Shown here: positions 32,094 through 41,301 of the stretch, piece after piece
How positions within the stretch are numbered: the first letter of the stretch is position 1
Layout of the letters: every line of letters begins with the position of its first letter
NCBI RefSeq assembly: GCF_032490495.1
Contig: NZ_JAVYJB010000003.1
Location: 248,001 to 312,000 of the forward strand
Direction of reading: 5' to 3'
Length of the DNA stretch: 64,000 nt
Source of the DNA: Pilosibacter fragilis
GTDB taxonomy: Bacteria; Bacillota; Clostridia; Lachnospirales; Lachnospiraceae
Notes under the pieces: generated by a model
Databases searched by the model: none
Seen by the model: the letters and a program-made list of their open reading frames with translations, nothing else
Told to the model about the DNA's origin: nothing
Position numbers and translations under genes: made by a program

Positions 32094-33176
32094 TTAGATT
32101 CTCTCACAGATCAGATTTCCCATCTCAGTGGTTCCGACCTGCTTTTTGCCCTCGTCCATAATATCAACGGTACGGTAGCCCTCTGCGAGGACCTTTCTGA
32201 CCGCATCCTCGATAGCATCTGCTTCCTTGTCAAGGTCGAAGGAGAAGCGGAGCATCATAGCTGCGGAGAGGATCGTCGCGATCGGATTTGCGATGTCTTT
32301 TCCTGCGATATCCGGTGCGGAACCATGGCTCGGCTCGTAGAGACCAAATTTGCTCTCATTTAAGCTTGCGGAGGACAGCATACCGATGGAACCGGTGATC
32401 ATGCTCGCCTCGTCGGATAAGATATCGCCAAACATGTTCTCTGTTAAGATCACATCGAACTGGCGCGGGTTCATAACGAGCTGCATTGCGCAGTTGTCGA
32501 CCAGCATATTTTCAAGAGTGACTTCCGGGTAGTCCTTTGCGACTTCCGCAACGACTTTTCTCCAGAGTCTGGAGGAATCGAGAACGTTTGCCTTATCGAC
32601 ACTTGTTACTTTCTTCTTTCTCTTCATGGCGATCTCGAATGCCTTGATCGCTACGCGGCGGATCTCCTTCTCGCTGTATACGAGAGTATCTGTCGCCTGC
32701 TCAACACCGTTTACGGTCTCTGTGTGGCGCTCACCGAAGTAAAGGCCTCCGGTCAGCTCGCGGACGATGACCATGTCGAAGCCGTCACCGATGATCTCCT
32801 GCTTTAACGGGCATGCGCCTGCAAGATCATTGTAGAGGTATGCCGGGCGGATATTTGCGAAGAGATTTAATCCTTTACGGATCGCAAGAAGTCCTGCCTC
32901 CGGTCTTAAGTTCGGGGCAACATCGTACCAGCGGGAGTTGCCGACATTTCCACCGACTGCACCGAGAAGAACAGCGTCACTCTTCTTTGCGATCTCCAGC
33001 GCCTCGTCTGTCAGCGGCACACCGTAGGTGTCGATGGAGATTCCACCCATGAGGACCTCTTCATAGTTGAATTTATGACCGTATTTCTGACCTGTTTTAT
33101 CTAAAACTTTCTTTGCTTCTCTCACGATTTCCGGACCGATCCCGTCGCCGGAGATCGTTGCAATTCTATATTCCAT
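32094..33176 (-). CDS. leuB: 3-isopropylmalate dehydrogenase
   Basis: 360 residues from ATG 33176 (MEYRIATISGDGIGPEIV), because GGAGGAAAAAG lies just before it; the ATG five codons earlier overlaps that site. It oxidatively decarboxylates 3-isopropylmalate in leucine synthesis. Signatures: GDGIGPEIVREAKKVL, the substrate loop LRPEAGLLAIRKGLNLFANIRPA, VDKANVLDSSRLWR and the NAD-binding NMFGDILSDEASMITGSIGMLSSAS with EPSHGSAPDIAGKDIANP. No other leucine genes are in the window, so the operon is split. Confidence 0.96.
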   Translation of the reverse strand: MEYRIATISGDGIGPEIVREAKKVLDKTGQKYGHKFNYEEVLMGGISIDTYGVPLTDEALEIAKKSDAVLLGAVGGNVGNSRWYDVAPNLRPEAGLLAIRKGLNLFANIRPAYLYNDLAGACPLKQEIIGDGFDMVIVRELTGGLYFGERHTETVNGVEQATDTLVYSEKEIRRVAIKAFEIAMKRKKKVTSVDKANVLDSSRLWRKVVAEVAKDYPEVTLENMLVDNCAMQLVMNPRQFDVILTENMFGDILSDEASMITGSIGMLSSASLNESKFGLYEPSHGSAPDIAGKDIANPIATILSAAMMLRFSFDLDKEADAIEDAVRKVLAEGYRTVDIMDEGKKQVGTTEMGNLICERI

Positions 33177-33428
33177 GTCTTTTTCCTCCATATCCCGCCT
33201 GAAAATTCACGAAATGCTGCCGTCATTTCCATATTTTTCGGGTATTTTACTTTTCATATTTGTACCGGACTAATTCCTTTTCTGTCCGATTATCTCTTTG
33301 TAATCATACTCTAATTTTTCTTAATTTTCAACAAATTGGAGGAATTACTGGCATATATGTTTTCTATTATTTATATGAATCACAGTTATACTTTAGTGGG
33401 GTTCACTCTCACTGCTTCTCTTCATGAT

Positions 33429-33478
33429 AAAAGGCACATCACCCGGAACCAATGTTTATTCCATGGCATGTGCCTTTT
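33429..33478 (-). terminator. Terminator of the aguA/aguB unit
   Basis: AAAAGGCACAT (33429-33439) pairs with ATGTGCCTTTT (33468-33478) around a 28-nt loop; T-rich sequence follows on either strand. It lies 17 nt past the aguB stop. The rest of the 33177-33494 gap shows nothing else clear. Confidence 0.7.
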
Positions 33479-33494
33479 CTTCTCTGAATTTTTC

Positions 33495-34361
<867 letters not shown>

Positions 34362-34528
34362 TTTATATTTCCTCCTGTGGGGTATCCGTTTTATTGTCCC
34401 TATGTGCTGTCTATATTCCAGCTCCATATTGTTCTTTGATTTTTAATTTTTTGAATTGCTCCTCAGGTACAGCGTCTATCCTGGTTCAATACACGTTTTC
34501 TGATTCTATTTTTTATCGTATTCTTTTC

Positions 34529-35641
34529 CTATCTTCCCTGCGGGATCTGCTGCGTGATACAGTGGATATTTCCGCCGCCGAGCAGAATATCCCGGGCCGG
34601 GATCGGGCAGATCTTTCTTTCCGGGAACACTTTTCCGAGGATCTCCACCGCCGTCTTATCATGATCATCCCCAAACTGCGGCACGATCACCCCGCCGTTT
34701 GAGATATAGAAGTTTACATAACTTGCCGCCAGCCGTTCCCCGACTTCTCTCGTGTCCTCGCCGTCCTCAAACTCATAACCGCCGAGGTCTTCCTCCGTCA
34801 CACAGATCGGTGTCTTTGGGATTGGAAGCTTGTGGACTTTGATTTTTCTTCCCATAGCATCCGTCTCATGTTCTAAAATATCCAGACAGCTCTTCGACAT
34901 GGCATACTGGGGATCCTTCTCATCATCGGTCCAGCCTAAGACCACCTCGCCCGGGCGCACGAACGCGCAGATGTTGTCCACATGTTCATTCGTCTCGTCA
35001 TTGTAGATTCCATGTTCCAGCCAGATCACCTTTTTAGCCCCGAGGTAAGCACAGAGCTTCTTCCCGATCTCGTCCTTTGTGAGCTTCGGATTTCTTCCTC
35101 CGCTCAGGAGGCACGCTGCCGTCACAAGAACCGTCCCCTCTCCGTCAGAATGGATCGAACCGCCTTCCAGAACGAAGGGGTGGGCCTCGTAGCAGTCATA
35201 GCCAAGCTCCCCACAGACTTTTTCCGCCACAAGATCATCCTTCTCCCAGTGGGCGTAAAGTCCATCCACGGTTCCTCCCCAGGCGTTGAACTCCCAGTCG
35301 ATGCCACGGACAGTGCCCTCCCCGTTCACCACAAAGGTCGGTGCCACATCCCTCGCCCAGGCATCATCGGACTCCATCCGGATCACGTGGATCCCGTGTC
35401 CCGGATTCCCGGATAACATCTCGCGGGCATTCTCCTCCACATCCGGCTCCGCCAGCATAAAGACCTCCTCGCTCTCGGCGATGGCCCATGCCACGCGCTT
35501 AAATGCCTCTCTCGCTTTTTTCGCGCCGTAGTTCCAGCTTCCCGGACGCTTCGGCCAGATCATGATGCAGCCTCTGTGAGGTTCAAATTCGCCCGGCATG
35601 CGGAATCCATCCGCTGCCGGTATCGTGTGAAGTTTGTTCAT
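34529..35641 (-). CDS. aguA: Agmatine deiminase
   Basis: 370 residues. Hydrolyses agmatine to N-carbamoylputrescine and ammonia. A guanidino-modifying enzyme fold, seen in RMPGEFEPHRGCIMIWPKRPGSWNYGAKKA at the start, then MESDDAWARDVAPTFVVNG, EGGSIHSDGEGT, HIDN-type segment NEHVDNICAFV, and the catalytic cysteine near the C-terminus in ILLGGGNIHCITQQIPQ. Length and motifs match the family throughout. The start follows AAAGGAA. Arginine decarboxylase, which supplies agmatine, is encoded at 50974-52428. Confidence 0.96.
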   Translation of the reverse strand: MNKLHTIPAADGFRMPGEFEPHRGCIMIWPKRPGSWNYGAKKAREAFKRVAWAIAESEEVFMLAEPDVEENAREMLSGNPGHGIHVIRMESDDAWARDVAPTFVVNGEGTVRGIDWEFNAWGGTVDGLYAHWEKDDLVAEKVCGELGYDCYEAHPFVLEGGSIHSDGEGTVLVTAACLLSGGRNPKLTKDEIGKKLCAYLGAKKVIWLEHGIYNDETNEHVDNICAFVRPGEVVLGWTDDEKDPQYAMSKSCLDILEHETDAMGRKIKVHKLPIPKTPICVTEEDLGGYEFEDGEDTREVGERLAASYVNFYISNGGVIVPQFGDDHDKTAVEILGKVFPERKICPIPARDILLGGGNIHCITQQIPQGR

Positions 35642-35750
35642 TCTTCAGTTCCTTTCCTGACTTATCTTCATTAACTACTAATTATACTGATCTATCTCAT
35701 GTACATCTTCCTGCTATTCGCCCCGGAAGCCGCTCTCACTTCCAGGTTTC

Positions 35751-36167
35751 TTACCGCCACTTTTTTATATAACCGCCTTTTCCCTGGTCACAAGGCGGAG
35801 GGCAGCCACAATCCATATTACACGGCGGCGGACAGTCACATCTTCCTCCCGGCTCACATGGAGGCGGGCAGGGACAAAACGGCGGCTTTGGCGGCGGTGG
35901 ACACGGCTTCGGGGGCTTCGACGGCTTTTCCTTCTTCTCCTCAACCCGGACCAGAATAATATCGTCCCCGATCTGGCAAATATCCCCAAAAGGGATCACA
36001 AATTCCTTTTCCCGTCCCAGGAATCCGCAGACACAGCCCGGTCCCGGCACAATGATCGCTAAAATCCTGCCTGTACACGGATCAATGTCCAGATCCCCCA
36101 CAAACCCCAGCCGTTTGCAGTCGCAGACATTGATCACTTCCCGCCTCTTTAACTCGCTCATCCGCAT
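35751..36167 (-). CDS. YlmC/YmxH-family PRC-barrel protein with Cys/Pro-rich tail
   Basis: 138 residues from ATG 36167 (MRMSELKRREVINVCDCKRLG), behind GGGAGATG; the upstream extension has no site. Residues 1-80 are a PRC-barrel of the YlmC/YmxH sporulation-associated family (REVINVCDCKRLGFVGDLDIDPCTGRILAIIVPG, then EFVIPFGDICQIGDDIILVRV). The tail from about residue 85 is very unusual: KPSKPPKPCPPPPKPPF, then CPCPPPCEPGGRCDCPPPC and further CPPPC units. The tail recalls cysteine-rich spore coat or exosporium proteins. A structural role in spore layers is inference. It is a single-gene unit. Confidence 0.75.
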   Translation of the reverse strand: MRMSELKRREVINVCDCKRLGFVGDLDIDPCTGRILAIIVPGPGCVCGFLGREKEFVIPFGDICQIGDDIILVRVEEKKEKPSKPPKPCPPPPKPPFCPCPPPCEPGGRCDCPPPCNMDCGCPPPCDQGKGGYIKKWR

Positions 36168-36339
36168 GGCATCATCTCCCGGATCGAAACATTTTATGTA
36201 TCCCATCAACCACAGACCTGTTATTCGCGCAGGCTGCCGTCAACCAGTCATACTCTCTATTTATAGTCTATGTTCCATTTCTTGTCCCTGAGATAAATAT
36301 CCAGCATTATTTTCACTTAATTGTAATTTTTCTGAAGCT

Positions 36340-37167
36340 TTACAACTCAATATTCTCCGGCAGTTTTCCCACTGCCTTCAAAATCTTCGCCGCATTTCTC
36401 CACAACATGTCTTCCTTTTCGCTGTCCGAAAAGCTGCTGTCCTTGATCCTCGCGATTGCGGCTTTCTGGCTTCCATAAGGAAAATCACAGCCGTAAAGCA
36501 CCCGCTTTGTGCCGAATTTCCGGACGATCTCCTCGAACTCCCCGGCTTCCTCCAGCTCCGCGCTCATGGCCGTATCGATAAATACATTTTCCGGCAGATT
36601 TTCAAGATTCTCATTGGGATTTTTCATCATGCAGAAGCTTCCCATATGGGCCATGATAATTGGGATATCCGGGGCAGATTTTAAGATTTTTCGGATTCCC
36701 GACGGGTAGAGATCATAGGGGCGCACGATCCTCGCCGTCCCCATATGGATCAGCACCGGAAATCCCAGCTGATTGATCTTTCTCCACATCTCCTCGTATT
36801 TCGGATCATCCAGATGGACCTTCTGAAACGGCGGATGGAACTTGATCCCGGCCATCTCCATATCCTTCAGCTTTTCCAGCTCCTCGATCACATTCTCACA
36901 GTCCGGGTGAAGGCCGCCGAATGAGATAATATTTTTTCTTGCCGCTTCCTTCGCGAACCGGTTCACCTCCCCCTGATTCTGTGGTTTCGATACCACCGGC
37001 AGGTTCACGGAGAGATCCACTCCCGCCTCCCGCATCCGCGCCAGCAGATTTTCCCTGATCGGAAGCTTCTTAAAATCATCATTTTCATGCCCGGTGACCT
37101 CCATGGCCCGTCTCGCCAGGGCAACCGGATAGATATGCGTATGAATGTCAATGATCCTGCAATTCAT
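36340..37167 (-). CDS. Amidohydrolase-2 family metal-dependent hydrolase
   Basis: 275 residues. A TIM-barrel hydrolase with the N-terminal metal motif IIDIHTHIYP (about 5-14), GIKFHPPFQKVHLDD (about 108-122, KFHP strand-3 motif), VLIHMGTA, IPIIMAHMGSF and a final metal-binding aspartate in VLYGCDFPYGS (about 229-239). Members include decarboxylases and lactonases acting on small organic acids; the substrate cannot be read. The start follows TGGAGAAG. It is isolated from its neighbours by short gaps, with no evident partner genes. Confidence 0.85.
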   Translation of the reverse strand: MNCRIIDIHTHIYPVALARRAMEVTGHENDDFKKLPIRENLLARMREAGVDLSVNLPVVSKPQNQGEVNRFAKEAARKNIISFGGLHPDCENVIEELEKLKDMEMAGIKFHPPFQKVHLDDPKYEEMWRKINQLGFPVLIHMGTARIVRPYDLYPSGIRKILKSAPDIPIIMAHMGSFCMMKNPNENLENLPENVFIDTAMSAELEEAGEFEEIVRKFGTKRVLYGCDFPYGSQKAAIARIKDSSFSDSEKEDMLWRNAAKILKAVGKLPENIEL

Positions 37168-37255
37168 CTATTCTTCTCCAGTTCTTCCTCCATGCACCGT
37201 TTTCGGCAGCATGTTCCTGAATTTTTCTGCGGCTTTGGTTTTTATTTGCAATGAG

Positions 37256-38926
37256 TCACTTTTTCTTTACCATGCAACGCTTTTTAAAAAACGAAATACC
37301 GTAGCAAAGAATCTGGTCATAGTCTTCCTCATACTCCTTTGCGTACATTCGATCATCAATTTGCCGCAAAGCTGTATCGCACGCACTCCCCAGATTTTCC
37401 AGAACCTTCGTATACTTTGCCTCAAAAATTGCAACACGGGCATTCATAGAATCGTAAATAACCACATCGCTCCGGCCTTCTCCGTGTTCCTTGTTGGAAT
37501 CCACCATATATCCGGCGCCGGTGAAGATACCTGCAAGAAAAGCGTGGTAGAAGTCTTCCCGATAGTCATGGTAGCTGATCGTCCGCCGGAGCAGGGCATT
37601 CATTTCTTTGGTAATCCTCTCACTGTCACCGTTCCATACAGCGTCAAACAAAGCATTTCGATTCCACTTCTTCGTGCTGTCATCGAACCATTTAATAACT
37701 GTCGTTTCAAAAATCTCTTTGATTTCTGCATTCGGAATCATAAGAGCAGCCATGCCATCCGGCAGTTCGTCCTTGTAATCTCCCTTGCGCGCTTTGGTTA
37801 AGTAGCCCGTCAGATATAGTGTACTCCAAAGATTCTCTTCCGAAGAATGCAGATAATCATAGGTCAGGTTTTCATCTACACGCTGAACAATACAGCCGCC
37901 CGCCATCAAAGTTTCAAGCTTATTTGTAATCGTACCGCCTGCATACTCAATAAAGGAACGTATGATGGCATTGTCGCTGGTGTTTTTCCAATAGCTGACC
38001 GGTCTGGCTTTCGGATTTCGCTGCAGTTCCAACATATAATTCATAACATCCCACGGGCAGTAAACATCAAAATCACCGAAATGGTAGCCATCATACCATT
38101 TCCTGATATTGTCAGCCTGTTCCGTCAGACCGGTGTCATTCAGCAGCTGGTCAACCTCGCTCTGTACAAAACCAAAATACTCGTTCAAACGGGAATTTGT
38201 GATCGTATCCGACACAAACTTATTTGTTCCAGTAAAGATGCTCTCTTTTGCAATCTTCAGACACCCCGTAACAACCGCGAACCGAAGTGCCTGATTGTCC
38301 TTCAGTGCCTGCATCAAGCCTTTCATAACATCGAGCATTTCATCATAGTAACCGTTGTTGTTCGCTTTTGCTACGGGAACATCATACTCATCTATAAGAA
38401 GAATTACAGGCTTTTCATAATAGCTTTGCATCATCGTTGTCAAAAGCATAAGGCTGCTCTTAACTTCTTTTATCGAACCGCTGCCATGTGCGAGATGTGC
38501 AAACGCCGCTTTTTGGAAGTCCGTGGCATTTTTACCATCAAGCAAATAGAGATGTCTGTTGTACAAATCTGCAATCACCATTGTGAGCATATCGTATGCC
38601 CCAGTGAAATCCAGTCCATCTACCTGTCGAAACGAAACAAAAATTGTCGGATACTGGTTCATCCACGCATCGCACAATGCCTGGTTTTCTGTAATTTTCA
38701 GTCCCTCAAACAGTTTTCTGCTCTCCTTGCGGATGTCGAAGAAGCTTTCCAGCATGCTCATGCCCAATGTCTTGCCGAAGCGCCGGGGACGGGTAATAAG
38801 CGTTACTTTTATTCCCGTTCTGCTGAGCAGCTCTCCTATTAATTCCGATTTATCAATATAGTAATACTCATTTTTACGAATTTCTTCAAAATCCGAAACT
38901 CCAACAGGAATGTTCATTTCTTTCAT
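37256..38926 (-). CDS. AAA-ATPase-like protein with C-terminal PD-(D/E)XK nuclease-like domain (copy 2 of 3)
   Basis: 556 residues from ATG 38926 (MKEMNIPVGVSDFEEIRKNEYYYIDKSELI) behind AAAGGAG. It has the typical N-terminus with the GVSDFEEI...YYIDKS strand, Walker A TRPRRFGKTLGMSML (about 44-58), Walker B VILLIDEYDVPV (about 174-185) and sensor-like LRFAVVTGCLKIAKESIFTG with NKFVSDTI. The C-terminal nuclease-like core is EGRSDVVIYD...VAIFEAKY (D...ExK). These are the family's canonical residues, so ATP binding and nuclease-type chemistry are possible; the cellular role is unknown. Related to the genes at 3992 and 45544, closest to the latter by motifs. Confidence 0.9.
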   Translation of the reverse strand: MKEMNIPVGVSDFEEIRKNEYYYIDKSELIGELLSRTGIKVTLITRPRRFGKTLGMSMLESFFDIRKESRKLFEGLKITENQALCDAWMNQYPTIFVSFRQVDGLDFTGAYDMLTMVIADLYNRHLYLLDGKNATDFQKAAFAHLAHGSGSIKEVKSSLMLLTTMMQSYYEKPVILLIDEYDVPVAKANNNGYYDEMLDVMKGLMQALKDNQALRFAVVTGCLKIAKESIFTGTNKFVSDTITNSRLNEYFGFVQSEVDQLLNDTGLTEQADNIRKWYDGYHFGDFDVYCPWDVMNYMLELQRNPKARPVSYWKNTSDNAIIRSFIEYAGGTITNKLETLMAGGCIVQRVDENLTYDYLHSSEENLWSTLYLTGYLTKARKGDYKDELPDGMAALMIPNAEIKEIFETTVIKWFDDSTKKWNRNALFDAVWNGDSERITKEMNALLRRTISYHDYREDFYHAFLAGIFTGAGYMVDSNKEHGEGRSDVVIYDSMNARVAIFEAKYTKVLENLGSACDTALRQIDDRMYAKEYEEDYDQILCYGISFFKKRCMVKKK

Positions 38927-39071
38927 CTCTGCTGCTCCTTTCGTGCAGCCATGCACAGATTTTTCATTGCTTCTATGCTACCATGAATCTCGTGTTTTTA
39001 CAAGAAAAAGCTCTGCTTACTGCGGCTATTCCGGCTTCCGCTCATTCTGCGTAATTTGCTATAAGCCATAA

Positions 39072-39107
39072 CAAAAAATGGCCCGGCTCCATTTCTGAAG
39101 CCGGACC
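39072..39107 (-). terminator. Terminator downstream of the dipeptidase gene
   Basis: GGCCCGGCTCC (39080-39090) pairs with GAAGCCGGACC (39097-39107), with T6 on the minus strand. It lies 53 nt past the stop at 39160. Confidence 0.8.
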
Positions 39108-39159
39108 GTGTGCGCTCTGCTGCGCTTATCTATTCATTTTCTCCCAATCATGACCTCTT

Positions 39160-40563
39160 TTAACAGCAAAGATCCACAATCACCTGTGCAAAGATCTTCG
39201 CACTCATTGTGAGCTCGTCAACTACCGCGAACTCGTCCGGGCCGTGCATGTGGTTCTCGGTCTCCGGAAGGGCAGCGCCGAAAGCAACACCGTTCTTTAA
39301 ATTGTGGACATAGGTTCCGCCGCCAATGGCGATACACTCGCCCTTTCTTCCGGAATATTTTTCATATGCGGAGAGCAGAGTCTTCACAAAATCAGAATCT
39401 GCCGGTACATGGTGCGGCGGCTTCATTTCTTCTGTATTGAAGGAGATTCCATCTGCTTCCATTTTTTCACGGATCACATCGATGGTGTTTTCCTTTGTGG
39501 CACAGATCGGACAACGGCTGTCAAATTCGCCCTCTAAGCTTTTCTCGGAAATATCCAACATGCTGAATGCCAGTGTCAGTTCGCCGGACTCCTCATCGCT
39601 CATCTTGATTCCAAGCGCTTCGCCGTACCAGTCACCGTGCGGCATCAGGCGGTTTAACGCGCGGACTGCCTTTGTCTGTCCGCATTCCGCCAACGGAAGA
39701 CGCTCGATCAGGGATAAGAGTCCTGTCAGGGCATTCTTTCCTTTCCACGGTGCCATTGCATGGCCGTTTTCGCCAACTGCAGCAATCTTCAGGCAGCCAT
39801 CCTCAGAGGATACCGTGAACCGGATTCCAAGCTCCTCTTCCATGCTCTTTGCGAGAGTTTCTGTCTCATCTCCGTCAAGACCCTCAAATAATGCCTCTGC
39901 CGCGCCCGGAACCACATTCGTCTTCGTTCCGCTGTGGAAGGATACCATCTTCGGAAGACGGTCAGACGGCTCGAACTCTGCCGTAAAATTACCTCCGATC
40001 CGGCCTTTCTCGATATTGATCACCGGGAAGGACGCATCTGGTGAGAAGGTCATCGGAGCTTCCTTTTCCACACTGTAGTAGTGGGTGATATCGGAGCTTC
40101 CGCACTCCTCGTCAGTGCCAAGGATCAGGCGGACGTTCTTTTTCATCGGGATTCCAAGTTCATTTACGGCACGCATCGCGTAGAGGGCAGCAATTGCTGG
40201 TCCCTTATCGTCCGCGGTTCCGCGGCCATAGATCTTTCCGTCTTTTACTACCGGCTCAAAAGGTTCTGTAACGGTCCAGCCGTCTCCGGCCGGAACAACG
40301 TCCAGATGTGCCAGAATATCGAGCTGTGCCTCTTTGTCATTCATGTCAACGGTTCCAACATAGTTGTCATAGTTGTTGATGGAAAAACCGTAGCATTCCG
40401 CAATATGCAGAGCTGTACGCAGTGCCTCGGAGCACCCTTCCCCATACGGTTTTCCGATACGGTAAGACCCCTTCACACTGTTGATCCGGCAAAGAGCTCC
40501 GATGTCCTCCAGCATTTCTTTCCTGTGCGCGTCAATATACCGGCTGATCTTCTCTTTATACAT
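39160..40563 (-). CDS. pepV: PepV-like dipeptidase (Sapep family, M20)
   Basis: 467 residues from ATG 40563 (MYKEKISRYIDAHRKEMLEDIGALCRINSV) behind GGAGGCGG; the frame stays open 46 codons upstream, into non-coding-like sequence. A metal-dependent M20 peptidase: metal ligands in LDILAHLDVVPAGDGW (about 82-97), YGRGTADDKGPAIAALYAM, and LGTDEECGSSDITHYY with the catalytic Glu. The lid domain and GGTYVHNLKNGVAFGA near the C-terminus fit PepV and Sapep. It cleaves dipeptides or N-blocked short peptides in the cytoplasm using Zn or Mn. Single-gene unit with a terminator. Confidence 0.93.
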   Translation of the reverse strand: MYKEKISRYIDAHRKEMLEDIGALCRINSVKGSYRIGKPYGEGCSEALRTALHIAECYGFSINNYDNYVGTVDMNDKEAQLDILAHLDVVPAGDGWTVTEPFEPVVKDGKIYGRGTADDKGPAIAALYAMRAVNELGIPMKKNVRLILGTDEECGSSDITHYYSVEKEAPMTFSPDASFPVINIEKGRIGGNFTAEFEPSDRLPKMVSFHSGTKTNVVPGAAEALFEGLDGDETETLAKSMEEELGIRFTVSSEDGCLKIAAVGENGHAMAPWKGKNALTGLLSLIERLPLAECGQTKAVRALNRLMPHGDWYGEALGIKMSDEESGELTLAFSMLDISEKSLEGEFDSRCPICATKENTIDVIREKMEADGISFNTEEMKPPHHVPADSDFVKTLLSAYEKYSGRKGECIAIGGGTYVHNLKNGVAFGAALPETENHMHGPDEFAVVDELTMSAKIFAQVIVDLCC

Positions 40564-40766
40564 AAATTTCCGCCTCCATATTTCTTTTGTTATAACCCAT
40601 TTTACAGACAGGCGGGACCGTCTCATCCCGGGCGTTTCCGAGATCGTAAAGCCAGCCCCGCTTATACCATACTTATTCTGTGCGCCAGTTATTGGCTGCA
40701 TGCCTGATCACAAACCTGCACTTACGCGCTTTATTGTCTGCTTCGCAGGCGTTTCGTTCGTTTACC

Positions 40767-41216
40767 TTATTTCATGAATCCAGCTAAGATCTCATTTACG
40801 ATCTTGCCGTCTGCCTTCCCCTTTACGAGCGGCATCAGGGATTTCATGATCTTTCCTTTGTCCTTTGCTGTCGGGGCTTCGATCCCAAGCTCTGCAAGAA
40901 CCTTTGCGATCGTCTCCCTGATCTGGTCTTCAGTCATATCAGCCGGAGCGAACTCCTGATATACGGCAAGTCTCTTCTTTGCCTCATCGATGATATCGGT
41001 GCGGTCTGCCGGTGCTGTCTCGATGGTCTCCTTGACCTGCTTGATCTCTTTCTTTACGATCGCGTTCTCCTCATCCTCTGTGAGCGGAGCTTCGCGCTTG
41101 TCGATCTGCGCGTTCTTTAACGCAGAGAGAAGCATGGAAAGGGAATCTTTTCTCTCTTTATCTTTTGCTTTCATCGCCTCGACCATAGCTGCTCTTACAA
41201 CATCGATCTTACTCAT
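40767..41216 (-). CDS. GatB/YqeY domain-containing protein
   Basis: 149 residues from ATG 41216 (MSKIDVVRAAMVEAMKAKDKERKDSLSMLLSALK) behind AGGAGGAATATAAG. All-helical YqeY fold, with KNAQIDKREAPLTEDEENAIVKKEIKQ and the C-terminal domain KVLAELGIEAPTAKDKGKIMKSLMPLVKGKADGKIVNEIL, which resembles the tRNA-contacting tail of GatB and GatE. It may act on tRNA-dependent amidation or as an RNA-binding factor; the function of stand-alone YqeY is not established. prfC ends 85 nt upstream on the same strand. Confidence 0.92.
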   Translation of the reverse strand: MSKIDVVRAAMVEAMKAKDKERKDSLSMLLSALKNAQIDKREAPLTEDEENAIVKKEIKQVKETIETAPADRTDIIDEAKKRLAVYQEFAPADMTEDQIRETIAKVLAELGIEAPTAKDKGKIMKSLMPLVKGKADGKIVNEILAGFMK

Positions 41217-41301
41217 CTTATATTCCTCCTGTCTATGCGGTATTCCCAGTCGAAACAACTGGTTCCGCATGTTCCTGTGATGATATATTTTGTAAACTTG
41301 A

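Noticed and set aside
37847..38842. 331-codon plus-strand frame opposite the second AAA-ATPase
   Set aside because: The minus-strand protein has clear Walker and nuclease motifs; the plus frame has none.
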